Shown: piece after piece, positions 11,621 through 24,967 of the stretch
Position numbering within the stretch: position 1 is the stretch's first letter
How the letters are laid out: the number at the start of each line of letters is the position of its first letter
NCBI GenBank assembly: GCA_016806645.1
Contig: JACSYO010000150.1
Location: 1,253,501 to 1,317,500, forward strand
Direction: 5' to 3'
Source of the DNA: Ophiodon elongatus
Lineage: Eukaryota > Chordata > Actinopteri > Perciformes > Hexagrammidae
Length of the DNA stretch: 64,000 nt
Notes under the pieces: generated by a model
What the model saw: the letters and a program-made list of their open reading frames with translations, nothing else
Told to the model about the DNA's origin: nothing
Databases searched by the model: none
Position numbers and translations under genes: made by a program

Positions 11621-14600
11621 AAAAAAATAACAGCTAATCCAATAACCAACAAAGTATTTGACTCGTTTCTCTTGCAGAACACAGCGGCTGGAGCTTTGTG
11701 TGATGCCGGGACAGACAATGCCTCGAGAGCAGCGCACCGCTTGCTGGTTTTGGAGCTGCTCCAGTCAGGGTAATGGGATGCTGAGTGGGAGGAGGTGAGG
11801 GGGAGGGAAGCTGAAGACCCACTATGACATCACCTCTCTTGCCCCGAGCCATGATGTAATGTATCACAACAACCCAAAAACAAAAAACAAAAAAAAAACA
11901 AAAAAAGCTCAGGTGCTTTGCTGTGCAGCCCGGTCATTAACATCTCCAACAATCGGGGTATCATTACATCACCGCGGCAACGGGCTCGTGTCTGGGGAAT
12001 AGCAGACCTTCCTGCCCAACCCCCCTCGTTTTAAAGCGTTCTAGGAACAAACAAGCCAATTAATCTTTTTTCTTTTTTACTGACTAATCACAAGCTACAT
12101 GTAAAGGGAGAGAGACGGGGGTCCAGGGAGGGGGTCGGGGGGTTGGAGGGGGCATCGATCTTATAAAGACTGTGACAGTGACGTGAGAAACGCCACTTCA
12201 GAGTAACGTTAATGCACTTGTGCGTGCTCAATAGAAGTGTGTGTGTGCTACGTGCAGGAGGGTGAAGCGAGTGGGCGGGGCCTCGTCTGCCATTTGTAAA
12301 CAGTCTGTGAACCCGGCTGCTGCTGCTGTTGTTGTTGTTGTTTAACACGTTCATGGGTCGGTCATGTGATGGGGTTTTTACTTGGTGATGCGTAGCATTA
12401 GCGATGTAAAAAAAAAAAAAAGAAAAAAAAAAAACTCATTACACTGCTGGATAACACATACATGGCAAAGTCTGCCATCTACCTCTTTTATCTTCTTAAT
12501 TCAACTCCTTGGAATGTAAGTGAATATATACGGTTTAAGGCTCCAGCTCACATTTAAAGCGTTCTGCTGATGATCTGAGTCAATGTGACGGACAACCAGC
12601 GGAGCAAGATGAGATGTTTCTGCATTCAAAATCGCGACACGGCTGAGTTAACATGGTAAAGCAATGAGAGAAATGATGTCATAAATCACTTGTGAGTGAT
12701 TAAACGTACCGTCAGACAGATATTCCCAAAAAGCCATAAACAAACTTCATCAAATCCGGACCGCCGGTCTGCGGCTCAGTTGATCATTCAATAGTTCAGT
12801 TCCTCACCCAGAATTCCGTGGACTGGGACTTTAATGTGTTTTACCCAAACCAACTCCAAAAGACTAGCGATGGGTTTAAATGATGCAGAGTGGCAGAACT
12901 GGAAACACTTCGGATCTCATTTCTCTTTTACCAAAAACATTACATTGATCGAAATGTAAGTGAACGTTCAAATTACTCACACAAATCGCACACGGAAGAA
13001 TATGATTGAAATGATTGAGTGTTACATTTAACTGTGGATGTGTTGACTTTTCACTCTTTTAGAGCTGGCGTTCTTCTGGTTTTTTTGGGTTTCTATTTTT
13101 ACAGTCGACAAATTGAACGAAAAGGTCAACCCTAACAACGTGCTAGTCTATTTATGCAGACTTATTCCCTCGTCTGTGGCACTCCAGCCCCTGAAGATGT
13201 TCGGCTTTGATAACTGGTAAAAAAAATAAATCTGTTTCATAAAAAAAAAAAAAAAAAAAAAAAAAAGCTGGGCAAACATTTTAGCAAACGTTGCTGAAAA
13301 AAAAGAGTTAAAATAGCATTTGGTAGGAACTATTTTCAGCTGCGGATTAATACATTATTCTGTGTACTGGTGAGTATTTAAAGGAGCAGGACGAATGCTG
13401 TGAGAAACAAACTACAGTGGCGTAGTTCATGATAACGAAGGAACATGTCACCCAGTGCAATGGTGTGGCTAAATGATGTGTTTTAATGAATAAAATATAT
13501 ATAGGATCGGATACAAAGACGATTCTTGTTCGTAGGATCAATACACTCAGGATATTTTTTGACAATAAGAAAAATATACAGTGTTTGCCAGGCTTCTCCT
13601 GAAACTTAAACACTTTGCTGACAATTCTGCAGTTCATAGGATACAAATCTGTTTAATGTTTAACCAAGAAGAACAGGATATCAAGTAAGCCAGAAAAAAA
13701 AACAGCACTTTGAACATCTGACAGCCTTCAGGAACAACTAGTTAGCTTCTAAAAAAAAAAAAGAAAGAAGAACTAAATTATATCACCACCAGACAAAGAA
13801 ACGTCCTACATCTCACTTGATTTGCAATAGGTGTGCAGGCAGTTTTTTTTTTTTACTAAATGCTCAAGAAAACCTTCAACAGAACACATGACTTCTCAAA
13901 GACACACGCCGGCTATTATAGGATCAAACTCCACACACTCTGACTCATTGATCGGTGTCCATCCTTATTGACCGAATTTGTTTGGAAGCCAACAGCGGAG
14001 GAGACACGGGGCCCCTGAGTGCCGGCTCTGTGCATTAATCCTTGAAGTCACTCCCATTACGACGGCTCTAAATAGCATTGTTAGAACGAGAGAGATGATC
14101 TAATAAAGAGACTGCGATTTCATAGCCGCGGCGGCCCGGGGGGGATTATTTCATTTATCAAGTCGTTGTCACCTGCACGCCGCTCGGAAAATAATTTGGC
14201 GGAAGGAGAAAAAAAAAAAAAAAGAAACAGGCAGCCAGACACGTTTTAAAAAAGATTACACATGCAGGTTCACAGGGGCAAAACATCTGTCGCGCCCGTG
14301 CACCCGCCGCAGAAGTGCATAAATCAAAGAGAGAGAAGCTCTTGGAGAATAAGTGGCAAAGTGAGATTGCTGGCAAGCGAGTGAGAAGTTGATCAGAAAC
14401 TAGAGGTTTCCGGATCAGGGTTATGGAGTCACTGTGGGAGGTAATGAACTGGAAGTCTTTTAACTGTGCGATAACAGTGTGAAGGAGGAGGGGGGGGGGA
14501 GGAAGGGGGGGTGGGAGTCACCATTGTGTTTCTTGCTCAATGTTCCCCCGTTTCTCTCCTTTCCATATCACAAAGAAATCTGCGACATGTTAACGTCAGC

Positions 14601-16204
14601 CATGCTTCTCTTACAAAGAAAACGCTCGCATGCTGTGTACTATTTTTCCACCATGTTCTCCATTTCACTTTAGCGTGTTAGCAGCAACAATTAGCGCTGA
14701 ACATAAAGTGCATGGTGCATGATGGGATGGGAATTAGTTTGGAAAGTCATTTGGTCATAAAAAGTAAGTATAGGAAAAGTGAAATGTTTTATGTGGCGAT
14801 GGCCCTGGGTGAAAAATGAAGAGATCATCTTTATTAGGGTTTATCATGAAGGGAGGCATGAATATATGTAGCAGATTTCATGGCAATCAAATGGCAATAG
14901 AACGAAACAAAATAACCCCACAGGCCTGAGCAGAACAATATGTGCATAACTTCTGAAGATAACTGGTCAAATGGAGACAATTTGGCATTATTGTATGACT
15001 CACGCCGCCTTTAAAAACAAAAACCCAGACACGATGAAATCCTTCAAACAAGAGGCGGTTTCCCCACAAACAGTTTGGCCTCAATGACCCAGAATGCAAC
15101 ACTTTCAGGGCTGGAGCCGTCGCAGAGTCTTTCAAAAACATCCACAAACAAACGACCTGGCTAGCTAGCTTCAAATGCATACAACCATGAAGGGAATAGG
15201 GCAACACCAAGCAGTTCATGACGACTCATTAAGAAAATGACTTGATGATGATCACAAACAGTTGATGTGTAAAAGGGAAGAGTGGAGACTGAGCATCTCC
15301 TTCCACCGAGTCGAGATCTAAAGCTTCTTTTGTAGTGGAATTTGATGGAAGGTGCGTCAAGTCGAAATAAAAATGCATCGGTGGGCAATAATGACTCTGG
15401 TGGAATCATCTTTTGCGGCTTAACAGTTGGTCACGTGTAACCCAGCGCTAAAAGTTTACATACGGCAATCTTGTACAAATGGTTGCTAAAAGTCTGTCAG
15501 TCAGACTGCTGTGTCAGACTCTCGTCTTCCTCAGCGTTGAGATGCCTCCAGGAGACCCGACGTGAAGCAGGACAGCTCTACACATTCGATTTTTAGACTC
15601 GAACAAGACGTATGTTAACGCTCCCATAACCAAACCAGCAGAATAAGAACCATTATGTTTATCTCAAGTGTCTCGAGCAGCAGCCGGCGGCGTCGTCCAG
15701 GGCTGAGCCGCTCAAACAGATCGGGCCGTGCAGAGATTTTGATCATATTTACGTGACACAAACAAAAACAAACAAAAAACGGCGTGCTTTGTTATCCTCG
15801 CCGTGCAGGCTCATTACCGTAGAAATAAATGTCATCTGTCGAGCCTTTTGAAAATACTCAGCTTTATGATAAAAAGGTCTTTTGAATGTCAAAAGTGACA
15901 CGAAAAGCAAATCAAATGTCAGCGAGCGTGTTCGATTTCGCCGGCTGAGAAAGGAACCGCGGCCGGTTGTGAATGAGGGGCTCGTTTTTCCTTCATTTTG
16001 CGAGAGGCACAATTTCAGCTGTGTCGCTATCGTTGCACTCCCGAAAATATCTGTTCTATTTCCGTCGAGGTCTGATATTTGGCTATTAATAACTATAAAC
16101 ACAGATTTAGCTCTCGGTGTCAGCGCTGGGGCCGAGACGCTCAATTCAACAAAAGAGAGACACGCTACAACTGAAAATAAATACGTATATTCATATTAAA
16201 GAAA

Positions 16205-16545
16205 ATATCTTTTCATCAGTCAGTCCAGACCACATTTGACAATCAAGTCATCCTTTACGGTATTTACTGATTCAACAATAATAAGATCTCCAGCCGAAGA
16301 TATTATTAAATTTGTCGATGGACAGAAAATGATGTATTTCAAGCATTGAATTGTGGTTTGAGTCATTTCTGAAGCAACATTCCAGCTGCTCAAATCAGAG
16401 TAAACTGAATATCTTTGTGCTTTTGTCAGGCAAAACAAACAAGTTGGATAATAAAAGCTTGGATTTGAGAAATCACGATTCCAACAGATGATTGATAGAT
16501 TATTCTGACGGATTAATGAATAAAGAAATAACACCTGCAGCCCTA
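16205..16545 (-). repeat. 'gctgcaactaac' repeat, near full-length, inverted
   Basis: The right end reads 'aacacctgcagccctaaa', the reverse complement of the family's opening 'tagggctgcaact'. Reading left from it, 'attaatgaataaagaaat', 'gatgattgatagatt' and 'tcaaatcagagtaaactgaa' match diverged forms of the internal family text. The far end is poorly defined. Confidence 0.55.
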
Positions 16546-17698
16546 AAAAAAAAAAGAAAGAAAAAAAGAAGAAGCTCCCCCTGAATCATTTTAAACAAAC
16601 ACAAAGATTAAGGAATGCAGGAGGCAAGAAAGCTCAGGGGAGAAAAAAAAGAATGTGTACAATGAACCGTTTCTTCTTTCACCGCTGCGGTTCCTACACA
16701 ACGTCTTCTCACAACTGAGGCTTTTGTGTGTCGGCACAGCTGAAGCGGAGCAGGTTGTCACAAAGGACAGCTCTAAAAATAGGTGTTCGCCTTTTCCAGC
16801 GGCCCGAGAGTGGCAGGTTTGTTCTCTCTGCGACCGCCATTTCTCAGCAGGTTCTGAAACCGCTCGGCACCTTGAGCTCTGATCTTTGCGGCTCTCTTCC
16901 CCCCGCAAAGCCGCTTCACGCTCGGGGCCCACGGCGGGACTCCGCGATGAAACACTGAGATATGATGTCAGCTGGTTCAAAAAAAAGAAGAAAAAAAAAA
17001 AAGGGCCTGTGTTTGCATGCAGCACAAATGGCAGGCTCCTCTTTACACAGCTGTGTTACGACTTGGGTTAATGTCTTCCGAAGCCATCGCAATCAAACAC
17101 TTAGCACATTAGCGGCACCATCGGTAGATCATCTCCACGTGGAGGCGGGGACCCAGCAGAACCACACCCACGCAGCAGAGGCCGATAATAATCCGTAGCG
17201 CCGACAGACAGTCAATACCATTATCGAGCACATCAGCAGAGAGGCACAGCGTTGGAGGAACGATGCCCCTCAATCAGCTTAATTGTCGCCATTATCTCGG
17301 TTTACAGGCCCACGAGCAGTACCAGAGAGATGCTTATCATTTCTCTGTCATCACCCGGCGATGTGATGGACTCCATTCTCAGCCAAGCATGTTCGCGCTT
17401 CAGATCAAACAACAGGATAAATGTGTACAGAGGGAGAGGGAAGAGCGTTTTCTTTTTCTTTTTTTTTTCTCAAAATCACGGCTGATTTTTTTTTTCTTTA
17501 AACGAATCCAATTCACATTGCTCGTGGATGTCATGGTAACACAATCGCCTTCTCCCTTCGACTTTTTCGGGCCTCATTGCCAGCAAATGGAAGGTGTTTA
17601 TTAAGGGAGTCTATACTAGGAGCTACAGATACGACGACAAATGGGAAACAGACGCAGATAAAAAACCACCAGCAGGAACACAAACACAAGACAGCTAG

Positions 17699-17699
<1 letters not shown>

Positions 17700-17734
<35 letters not shown>
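17700..17734. repeat. CA microsatellite
   Basis: Uninterrupted CA repeat of about 17 units. Confidence 0.95.
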
Positions 17735-17736
<2 letters not shown>

Positions 17737-18229
17737 CACATATAGAAAACACCAAATAACATTGTCAATAGATACAGTACCTGACGTTTATTGCATTCCT
17801 GGGAGCCAGGGTTAACGGAGAAAGCCATGGAAAGAAGCAGAGGAGATGGAAGTTATCAAACATGCAACTTGCCAGTCGAGGATGTGAGAAATAGCAGGTG
17901 AAAGCTTCACCGTCTTGTGGAAAAAAAAGAAGAAAAAAGCCAGCGTCTTGCACCACACAGAGATGTTAAAACGTCCTTTATGCCCTACAAGAATAAAACA
18001 CTTTATTGAGTCGCTCCCTACGGCAGATATTCATCCCATTTCAACATTAAAACATGTCTATTTTAAAGTGACAACAATGGTTATCTCAACCTACTGGCTA
18101 CGCCCTTATTCCACTGTTCTGGGACTCGGCACATTAATGCATTCTCTCAAGGTGAAAACGCAACTTTCTCAGTGCTCCTATAGCCAAGGACAGGCAGGGA
18201 AAACACAGACGCGTGCATTATTATTCTGG

Positions 18230-18232
<3 letters not shown>

Positions 18233-18262
<30 letters not shown>
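18233..18262. repeat. CA microsatellite
   Basis: CA repeat of about 14 units followed by a GCAC interruption. Confidence 0.95.
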
Positions 18263-18267
<5 letters not shown>

Positions 18268-18764
18268 AACACACCCTTCCATTGAGCGCGCCTGCAGATT
18301 ACAGAACAGATCACTTTAACTTCCCAAACTCCTCGTTACCACTGCAGGACGTGTTTGACCTCTGAACGGACAATAAGACTCCCAATTATAGAAAGGTGGC
18401 GTTTTTCAAAAATCACTTTAACTTTCCTAAATTAACGGTGAAACCTTTGGCACGTTGCCTAAAAAACAAACTGCGTGTGATCGCAGCGGAGAAAGCGCCG
18501 ATGCCTCCCATCTCGTCCCGCTGCCAGGGAGAGTTGCAAAGTTAGCCCGTGTCTACATGAAAAGAATCAGATGAAGTGATTTGATTTGATTTTTCAAAAT
18601 CAAATCGTCCAAAGAGAACCCAACTTCGAAGTAAAGAAGACGTTTGAATTGAAGCTCAAGTACAGCGAGACAGCGCTGCTTCAAAGGCGGGACGAGCTTC
18701 CTCGATACAAAATATTATCGAACGAATAGCTCAATGCTTTGGGAAATACACTTCCGGGAATTTC

Positions 18765-18796
<32 letters not shown>

Positions 18797-19140
18797 GGAG
18801 ATCGATACCGTATTAAAACTGGAGCCAGCAGCAGGTTAGCTTAGCGTAGCACAAAGACTGGAACGGGAGGAAAGAGGTCGTCTGGCCCTGAAAAAAAATA
18901 GCCGTATTCTTGTCTGTATTTTATCGGGAATAAAGTAATCCAGACATGCATGTTAATTAGTGAGCTTTCTCGGTGCAGGAGGGCAGATTCTGTTACTTTT
19001 GGACAAAACCAGCCTGGCTATTTTCCTACTGTTTCATTTTTTTTCCAGCTAAACTAAGCTAACCAGCTGCTGGCTGTGTAGCCTAAACATTGAACATTAT
19101 CCCATCTAACTCTTGACGAATGATGAAACTATTCCTTTGA
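18797..19140. repeat. Dispersed 'gttagcttagc' element, copy 2 (largest)
   Basis: Left arm GCCAGCAGCAGGTTAGCTTA (from 18824) and right arm TAAGCTAACCAGCTGCTGGC (ending near 19075) are almost perfect inverted repeats. 'gagatcgatacc' precedes the left arm and 'ttatcccatctaactctt' follows the right arm. No ORF is inside, so this is a non-autonomous, MITE-like element. Confidence 0.75.
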
Positions 19141-19489
19141 AGTGCACCATTTTAAATGTCAAATTACAAGCACAATAAATTAATCAGCCCTAACAACTGG
19201 TAAATTAAGTTACAGCGCATGTGAGGATAATGTGAAGTGAAGCTGTGCTATGAAGCAACCACACACAGAAGCATACATCTCTAAAAGGAGACCGACGATA
19301 TTTCCATTCATTTATCATGATTAAATTGTGGTCTCAAAGTCTCATATGCAAGCACTGAACTTTTTTATATTTAAAAGCTCTCCAGCATAAATACTTGTCG
19401 GAGAAACCGACGAAGGACTCGTCCTTATCTGGAATAACTCCACTTCCACACCGACCTTAGAGGCAATTAAAAAGTAGTCAGAAGATGAG

Positions 19490-19615
19490 TGAGCAAAGTC
19501 GGTGTCAAGGACACTCCAGCAGAGCGCTCGCTGATGGACACATCGGCCATTGCAGGGATTAAACCTGTGACCTTCTGATTACAGGGCGGCCTCGCTAACC
19601 GCCAGGCCGCCCCGG
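19490..19615 (-). mobile_element. tRNA-derived SINE head
   Basis: On the minus strand, GGGGCGGCCTGGCGGTTAGC is followed by a B-box-like GGTCACAGGTTTAATCC and then TGTCCTTGACACC. This order (A-box-like, B-box-like, 'tgtccttgagcaagacact'-type body) is that of tRNA-derived fish SINEs. The 3' part is missing. Confidence 0.65.
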
Positions 19616-19987
19616 GTGGAGGAGAAGAGTAAAAGGAGTATTGATTGTCTGACTCCTGCTGCTTGTATAATTATAGAACAGCTGTTTGGAGCCTCGGACG
19701 CCCTACTGGCTACCGAGTAGACCCGGAGGTGGAATATTTCTCATCTGCTCGAGTTTGGGTCGTCTGGGGCCGAGGAGGAGGGGAGAGGAGGAACAGAGGA
19801 CAGAGGGTAACGGAGATATTGGAAAATTATCATAATTTGTTGTAGATAAAATCAGAAGTGTAGCGTTCAGTAAACATGAGGCCGCCCGACGGCGGCCGCT
19901 TCTACATTTCATTTCAGACTGAGTGACAGCACAAAGACATTAAGTGAGTGGCTGAGTGAGAGATCAGGGAGAAAATCTGTGTGTGCA

Positions 19988-19991
<4 letters not shown>

Positions 19992-20024
<33 letters not shown>
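19992..20024. repeat. GT microsatellite
   Basis: GT repeat of about 16 units. A second interrupted GT/GCGT run follows at about 20155-20194. Confidence 0.95.
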
Positions 20025-21469
20025 CAGGTCGACAGCACAAATGGCTGTTGATATATTAGAGGAAGAGATAGCGTGTTTGAGATAAAGTGCAAAATGGAGA
20101 GCGACTGAGAAATGGAGATTATGAGGCTTTGCAAGGGAGAATATAGAAACATCAAGTGTGTGTGTGTGCGTGTGTGTGCGTGTGCGTGTGTGTGGCAGAC
20201 CGAGAGAAGAGAGAAAGAGAGAAAGAGAAAGAGTGACGCTAGAAATAACTGGTGTCCATTCGGAAGAAGGCACCCAAGTGTTAACCCCACTGCTCTGAGC
20301 ACACAGGAGCCATGTGTTGAATCATAAACACTGTCCTCTTTCACCGCCCGGCTTCGGCCAGGACACATCTGCGGAAAACAGAAATGTATTTTTCATACAG
20401 CCAAAACACAGATCCAAACCCTTTTTTCGACGCCTGTGTCTTTGCTTCCGATGGCGGCAAACGACAAATGGAAGCTCGAAAGTGACGGCTGTGGTTCCTT
20501 TTTCAGGCATTTCAGAGGCGAGCGTCGGTTAGATCTCTCAAGTAAAAATGGGGCACGATAACAAGAAGAGGAGCGCGAGAAGGTAGATACGGGGATAAAA
20601 CTGGACTCGTGGTTATCAGAGACACAAATAAAAAGAGTCTTACGTCACACCCTGAATAGAAAGATTCCAGTGTTTAGAGGTAGGTGTGGTCGTTGACAAT
20701 AAATCGGACAGGCGCATTAGGAGTGGAGCCCAAACCGCCAGCTTTTACCTTACCCTGGAATTCTGGCGACGGTCAGTCGATTCCTGCCTTTGGAAGAAGC
20801 TGAAACGCGAGAGGCCTGCATTAGTGTGATGCACGAGTAGAAAAGACGAGGGTTCAGGCACGACTTCTGCATTTGATCGCTGCCAACTTTGAGATCCGCA
20901 CAGGTTGGGCCTGTTTTCCCCGTTGCTAAAAAACAACAGAGTCCACCGCAGCGTTGCAGGCGGGATCAAGAACGGAAATTCCTTCGGATCGCTATGCGGC
21001 ATCACAGACTCATCTTCTCGGACTTCACATCTTCCCGTCTCTAAAGTACAATGAAAGCTCATGTTGTGGCTCTTCTGACTCTGAATCAGCCTCGCGAGGG
21101 ACCAATTAGCTGAGGGTACATCAGACTAGTGGCACAAAAGATTACAATAAAACCCATTTCATTTTGTTGCCCTCTCACGCTGGTTGACTCTCTGTCACTC
21201 TGCTTGTTGGACTGTGAAGCACACAGAATTCAATTTTCTTAAAAAGATCAAGACTGATGGACTGACATTAGCTGGTTAAGTTTACAATCTCTACAAATGC
21301 TAACCCACGCTTATTCTCTCTCAAGTAATAGTAATTGTAAAAACTGATCCAAATGAAACCAGTAATTTGCATGAATATTATACTTAAGGCCAGACTTGCC
21401 TTATGTTTGAACCCTGAGAGCCAAATAATCCTCACTTCATACAGATAATAGTGAGTAAGGCCGGGGGGT

Positions 21470-21472
<3 letters not shown>

Positions 21473-21513
<41 letters not shown>
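21473..21513. repeat. GT microsatellite
   Basis: Uninterrupted GT repeat of about 20 units. Confidence 0.95.
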
Positions 21514-21516
<3 letters not shown>

Positions 21517-21589
21517 CTCAGAGGGAGTTCCACGACTGGGTTACACTTACATTTATATTTTAGGGTATTAAGCCGGCACTCTAACAATG

Positions 21590-21735
21590 ACTGAGCGTGT
21601 TCGGTTCAGCGTGTTGCTCAGGGACACACGGCAGCTCATCGGCGCTCTGCCCACGGCGGGGATCGAACGCGTGACCTTGGAGTTACGGCACAATCCCTCA
21701 CAAACGACGAAGGCCACGCTGCTACCTGGCGAAGC
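21590..21735 (-). mobile_element. tRNA-derived SINE fragment
   Basis: On the minus strand GGTAGCAGCGTGGCCTTCG is followed by a clear B-box-like GGTCACGCGTTCGATCCCC, then GATGAGCTGCCG and TGTCCCTGAGCAACACGCTG. It resembles the body of the SINE at 19490-19615, in the same orientation and about 2 kb away. Confidence 0.65.
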
Positions 21736-21767
21736 GTTGGCTATTTCAGGATTCAGTGCAATACCGA

Positions 21768-21820
21768 GGATGAAGGATGGAGGATGGAGGGTGGAGGATG
21801 GAGGGTGGAGGATGGAGGGT
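21768..21820. repeat. 14-bp minisatellite
   Basis: About three tandem copies of AGGATGGAGGGTGG with small variations. Confidence 0.85.
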
Positions 21821-22832
21821 CACATCTCATCGCGCTCACAAAAAGCAGAACTTACAGCCGTCGAGTATTAAATGAAAGGTTTCACACTTCACAATGACAA
21901 CGTGAACTAATCTTCAAAACAATTAAACGTTGTTTCCTTAATGTCTTTTAGCTTCATTGCAGCATTGTTTAAGCAAAGAAAAGCGACTAGTAGTGTACCT
22001 TATAACATATGTTGCATTGTTATGGAATAAACTACCCAACAGTAAAGTTAAAAACAGACTCTAAGAATGTTAAAATGCTACTTAATTTCCCAGTAACAAC
22101 AATCAAATATATGATATAAAAGTCTGACGGGCCATAATGAGCTCTTTTAGCAGATGGTAGTGTTTTTTTCTTTTTACACTTCCCTTTATATTAGAAACCG
22201 TCTGCCAGCATCTTCCTGTCTGAAACATGAATTAAGCTAAAAAAATCAAATCTTTGAGATGCGGCTTAAATAAAACAAGAGCCGACACAATCGGTTGGTA
22301 AATCAATCAGCAGTAATTAAACACCAACATCGACAACGGATCAACAATGTAAGCTGCTCATCGGTCACAAATGTGAGGATGTGCCGCTTCCTTCTCCTTC
22401 TCCTCTCCCTCTCACTTCCTCACTAATCTTATAAATAACAATAATCTTCAACAGCGTGATCAACAATGAAAAGAATCAACTCGGCCCTAAATAAAAACAG
22501 ACTTGTCGACAGATTTCCTCACATTTGAGGAGCTTTGAACCCTTCGGCTCAGTGGCTCCTCTGATGTTTCCCCACACCTCGCCTCACACATTTGCCTTCA
22601 TAGGAGTGACTAAGCTGAATAAAAAGCCTTGCCTGCCAGAGAGATTTCCTTTTCTTCAATCCCAAGTTTCTCCTCGGTGCATTTCTCACCTCCTAAATTC
22701 GCCTCGGGGTAGGAGGGAGGAAAATCGGAGCGCTGCCTGGCATCCTAAATGCTGGAGATTAGCTTGCTATGTCAGCTTAGCATCCGCCCAGATTCGGCTT
22801 CTCTGTCGCTCTGCTCCCCTCCACCCCTCTGT

Positions 22833-22866
<34 letters not shown>
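22833..22866. repeat. CAG trinucleotide repeat
   Basis: About 11 uninterrupted CAG units on the plus strand, CTG in the rapgef2 transcript. It is intronic and not translated in any supported exon. Confidence 0.95.
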
Positions 22867-22867
<1 letters not shown>

Positions 22868-23721
22868 TACTGCACTCTTGTTAAGTTAGCTCCCTTCCCT
22901 ACTGTACTTCTAAGTGCACTCGACCAGAGTCCATTTGGGACTGCTGGTTGCCATGGCACCTGCTCCATCCTCCTCCCACAGGAACGGCGTTCGAGCGGGG
23001 GAGAGTTTGAGTGTGCGACGGGAGATGCCGGGCCATGTGAAAGTTCAGTGCAGTCCTTTGAAACAAAAACAGTCTATATTTAGGATGCAGGGTGGGGCTA
23101 GAGGGAGGCTGGAGGGACGCTTGCCGCATTTTCCCTTTTTTTTTTTTTTTAAGCGTGATTGTTCCAGGAAGAACCGGGTGCACACTGACAGAAACCCCCC
23201 CGCGGGAACGTCGGGAACGAAGGGAATGCAGTCAAATTGTTCAGAACAGGAAACGCTGTGTGTAAGAACTGCATGCTGGGTATTTGCATCATTAGTGTGA
23301 AAATGCTTTGCTTCCTATTCCCAGGGAAAGAAGGCAAAGAAGGGAGAGGACCTGGTGCAACGCAGCGGGCAGCTAACTCTTCCCCTGCTGGAGCCGAATC
23401 CCTTCACGAGGGTTAAAGTGAATACTCAAATACGGTGCACTCCGATTGGATGAGGCGTTGCACTGTCAGAGCAACAAAAGCACATTTCTGCTTTCATTCT
23501 TCATCGAAACTATCCCCCCTAAGAAAATACAAGGTTTGCTGACGTGTCCAGCCTCTAACATGCTGAAACAGGATTTAATCAGGAGAAGTTTTGCGTGAGA
23601 ACCGTTTCATAAACAGAACTTTTAGCACTGGTGTATGATTTGAAAAAAAAACGAATGTCTTTCGACACCAGCACAACTGTTGAGTATATAAATGAATAGA
23701 ACAGCTGTGAGACTCATGAAA

Positions 23722-23855
<134 letters not shown>

Positions 23856-24617
23856 AATCACAATATTCTCATCATTAACGGTCCTAAAACTGCAATCAAG
23901 AAATGGAACTTGAGATCGTGGGATAATGCAAATCAATTTGTTTCACAGATATCCTGTTGGTAAATGACATCCTAAAATAGTACTGGAGGGACACAACTTT
24001 CTCTAGACAGTGTCCCTTTCCCCACATTAACCTCTGAAACGGGGCTGGAAATGAAGGCCTTTGAGAAATGACACCACTGAAAAGATTCTTTTAACATGTT
24101 TCATTGAAGGGTGTGACAGTCAACACCAGAGATGCACCAGGAGACGTGCCGTTCTTTAAAACTGTGGTTTGCAACCACTTACATTCGTCTCTGAGCCCTT
24201 TTTGTTTGGGGTTTAAGTTCCCAGGCCAAGAACCACCGCTTTAAAAACTGTCAAACTTTCAACCCTCGGTTTAATGAGCAAACATGCATTTCAAAAGGTT
24301 TAATTCTCCAGGACACACTTTCTGCATTTTTTTTTATCATTCACATAACTGCAGAGACAATTTAGGAAACATGCTAACGAAATGCACTGGCGAGGAGTGC
24401 GTTGTGGTGCAGAAATGAATCACAGAGAGGGTAGATCGACACACCAAATCCAGCAGAAACTACAAACATTACGCAAGGAAAGGTAAAACAACAACCAAAC
24501 ACTGCAGGGGAGAGAGCTCAGTGCCTCCCTCCTCCCCCCTCAGGGGACAAGGGTGCCCTCTCCCCGGGACACGTCGAAACACAAGCTGAGGCCAGCAAAC
24601 AGAGAGAAAAACACAAA

Positions 24618-24618
<1 letters not shown>

Positions 24619-24655
<37 letters not shown>
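24619..24655. repeat. CA microsatellite downstream of a donor
   Basis: About 18 CA units, so UG in the transcript, starting about 145 nt after the donor of the exon at 24800-24967. Confidence 0.95.
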
Positions 24656-24658
<3 letters not shown>

Positions 24659-24799
24659 CAGCCACGATCGGAAGCAAGACTTGCACAACAAACAGGTCCT
24701 GATGAGAAGGAGCAGGACCCGCCATCACGAGAGCAACACGTAGCGATCCACCGCAGGGAGGGCGGAAACAGAACCGCGGCGTGGAGGGGCGCAACTCAC

Positions 24800-24967
24800 C
24801 GTGTGGTATCCCCGGTCTATGGGCGGCTTCCCGGTGGGGTACGGATCCACGGTGTCGATGATCGTCTGCCGCTCCCCTTTCTGGTTGATCTTGCGAAAGC
24901 GCCGACGGGACTGTCTGTGCGAGGCTTGTCGCTGGAAGTACTCCTCATTTTCATCCATATAGTCCAC
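24800..24967 (-). CDS. rapgef2: rapgef2 coding exon (end of first cNMP-binding-like domain and basic linker)
   Basis: This is the largest constitutive exon in the window, 168 nt or 56 codons, phase 0 at both ends. Acceptor is TTTCCAG and donor is GTGAGT. It begins VDYMDENEEYFQRQASHRQS, continues RRRFRKINQKGERQTIIDTV, and ends DPYPTGKPPIDRGYHT. The first acidic stretch closes the cNMP-binding-like domain. The middle is a strongly basic linker (RQSRRRFRKINQKGER) that could bind acidic lipid or protein, which is inference. Except for a few positions near the end, the peptide is nearly identical to mammalian RAPGEF2. In mammals a further six residues (ECTKSQ) stand between this exon and LPADF; no 18-nt exon for them was found in the following intron. 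A TG repeat (transcript sense) lies about 145 nt after the donor. Confidence 0.97.

Noticed and set aside
19555..19615. Possible tRNA gene on the minus strand
   Set aside because: The A- and B-box-like blocks are present but the cloverleaf is not complete and the downstream text is SINE body, so it is called a SINE head.
22905..22930. Candidate ECTKSQ microexon (minus-strand GAG TGC ACT)
   Set aside because: The next codon is a stop and the preceding bases are not an AG acceptor. A second partial match near 23436-23447 also lacks an acceptor.
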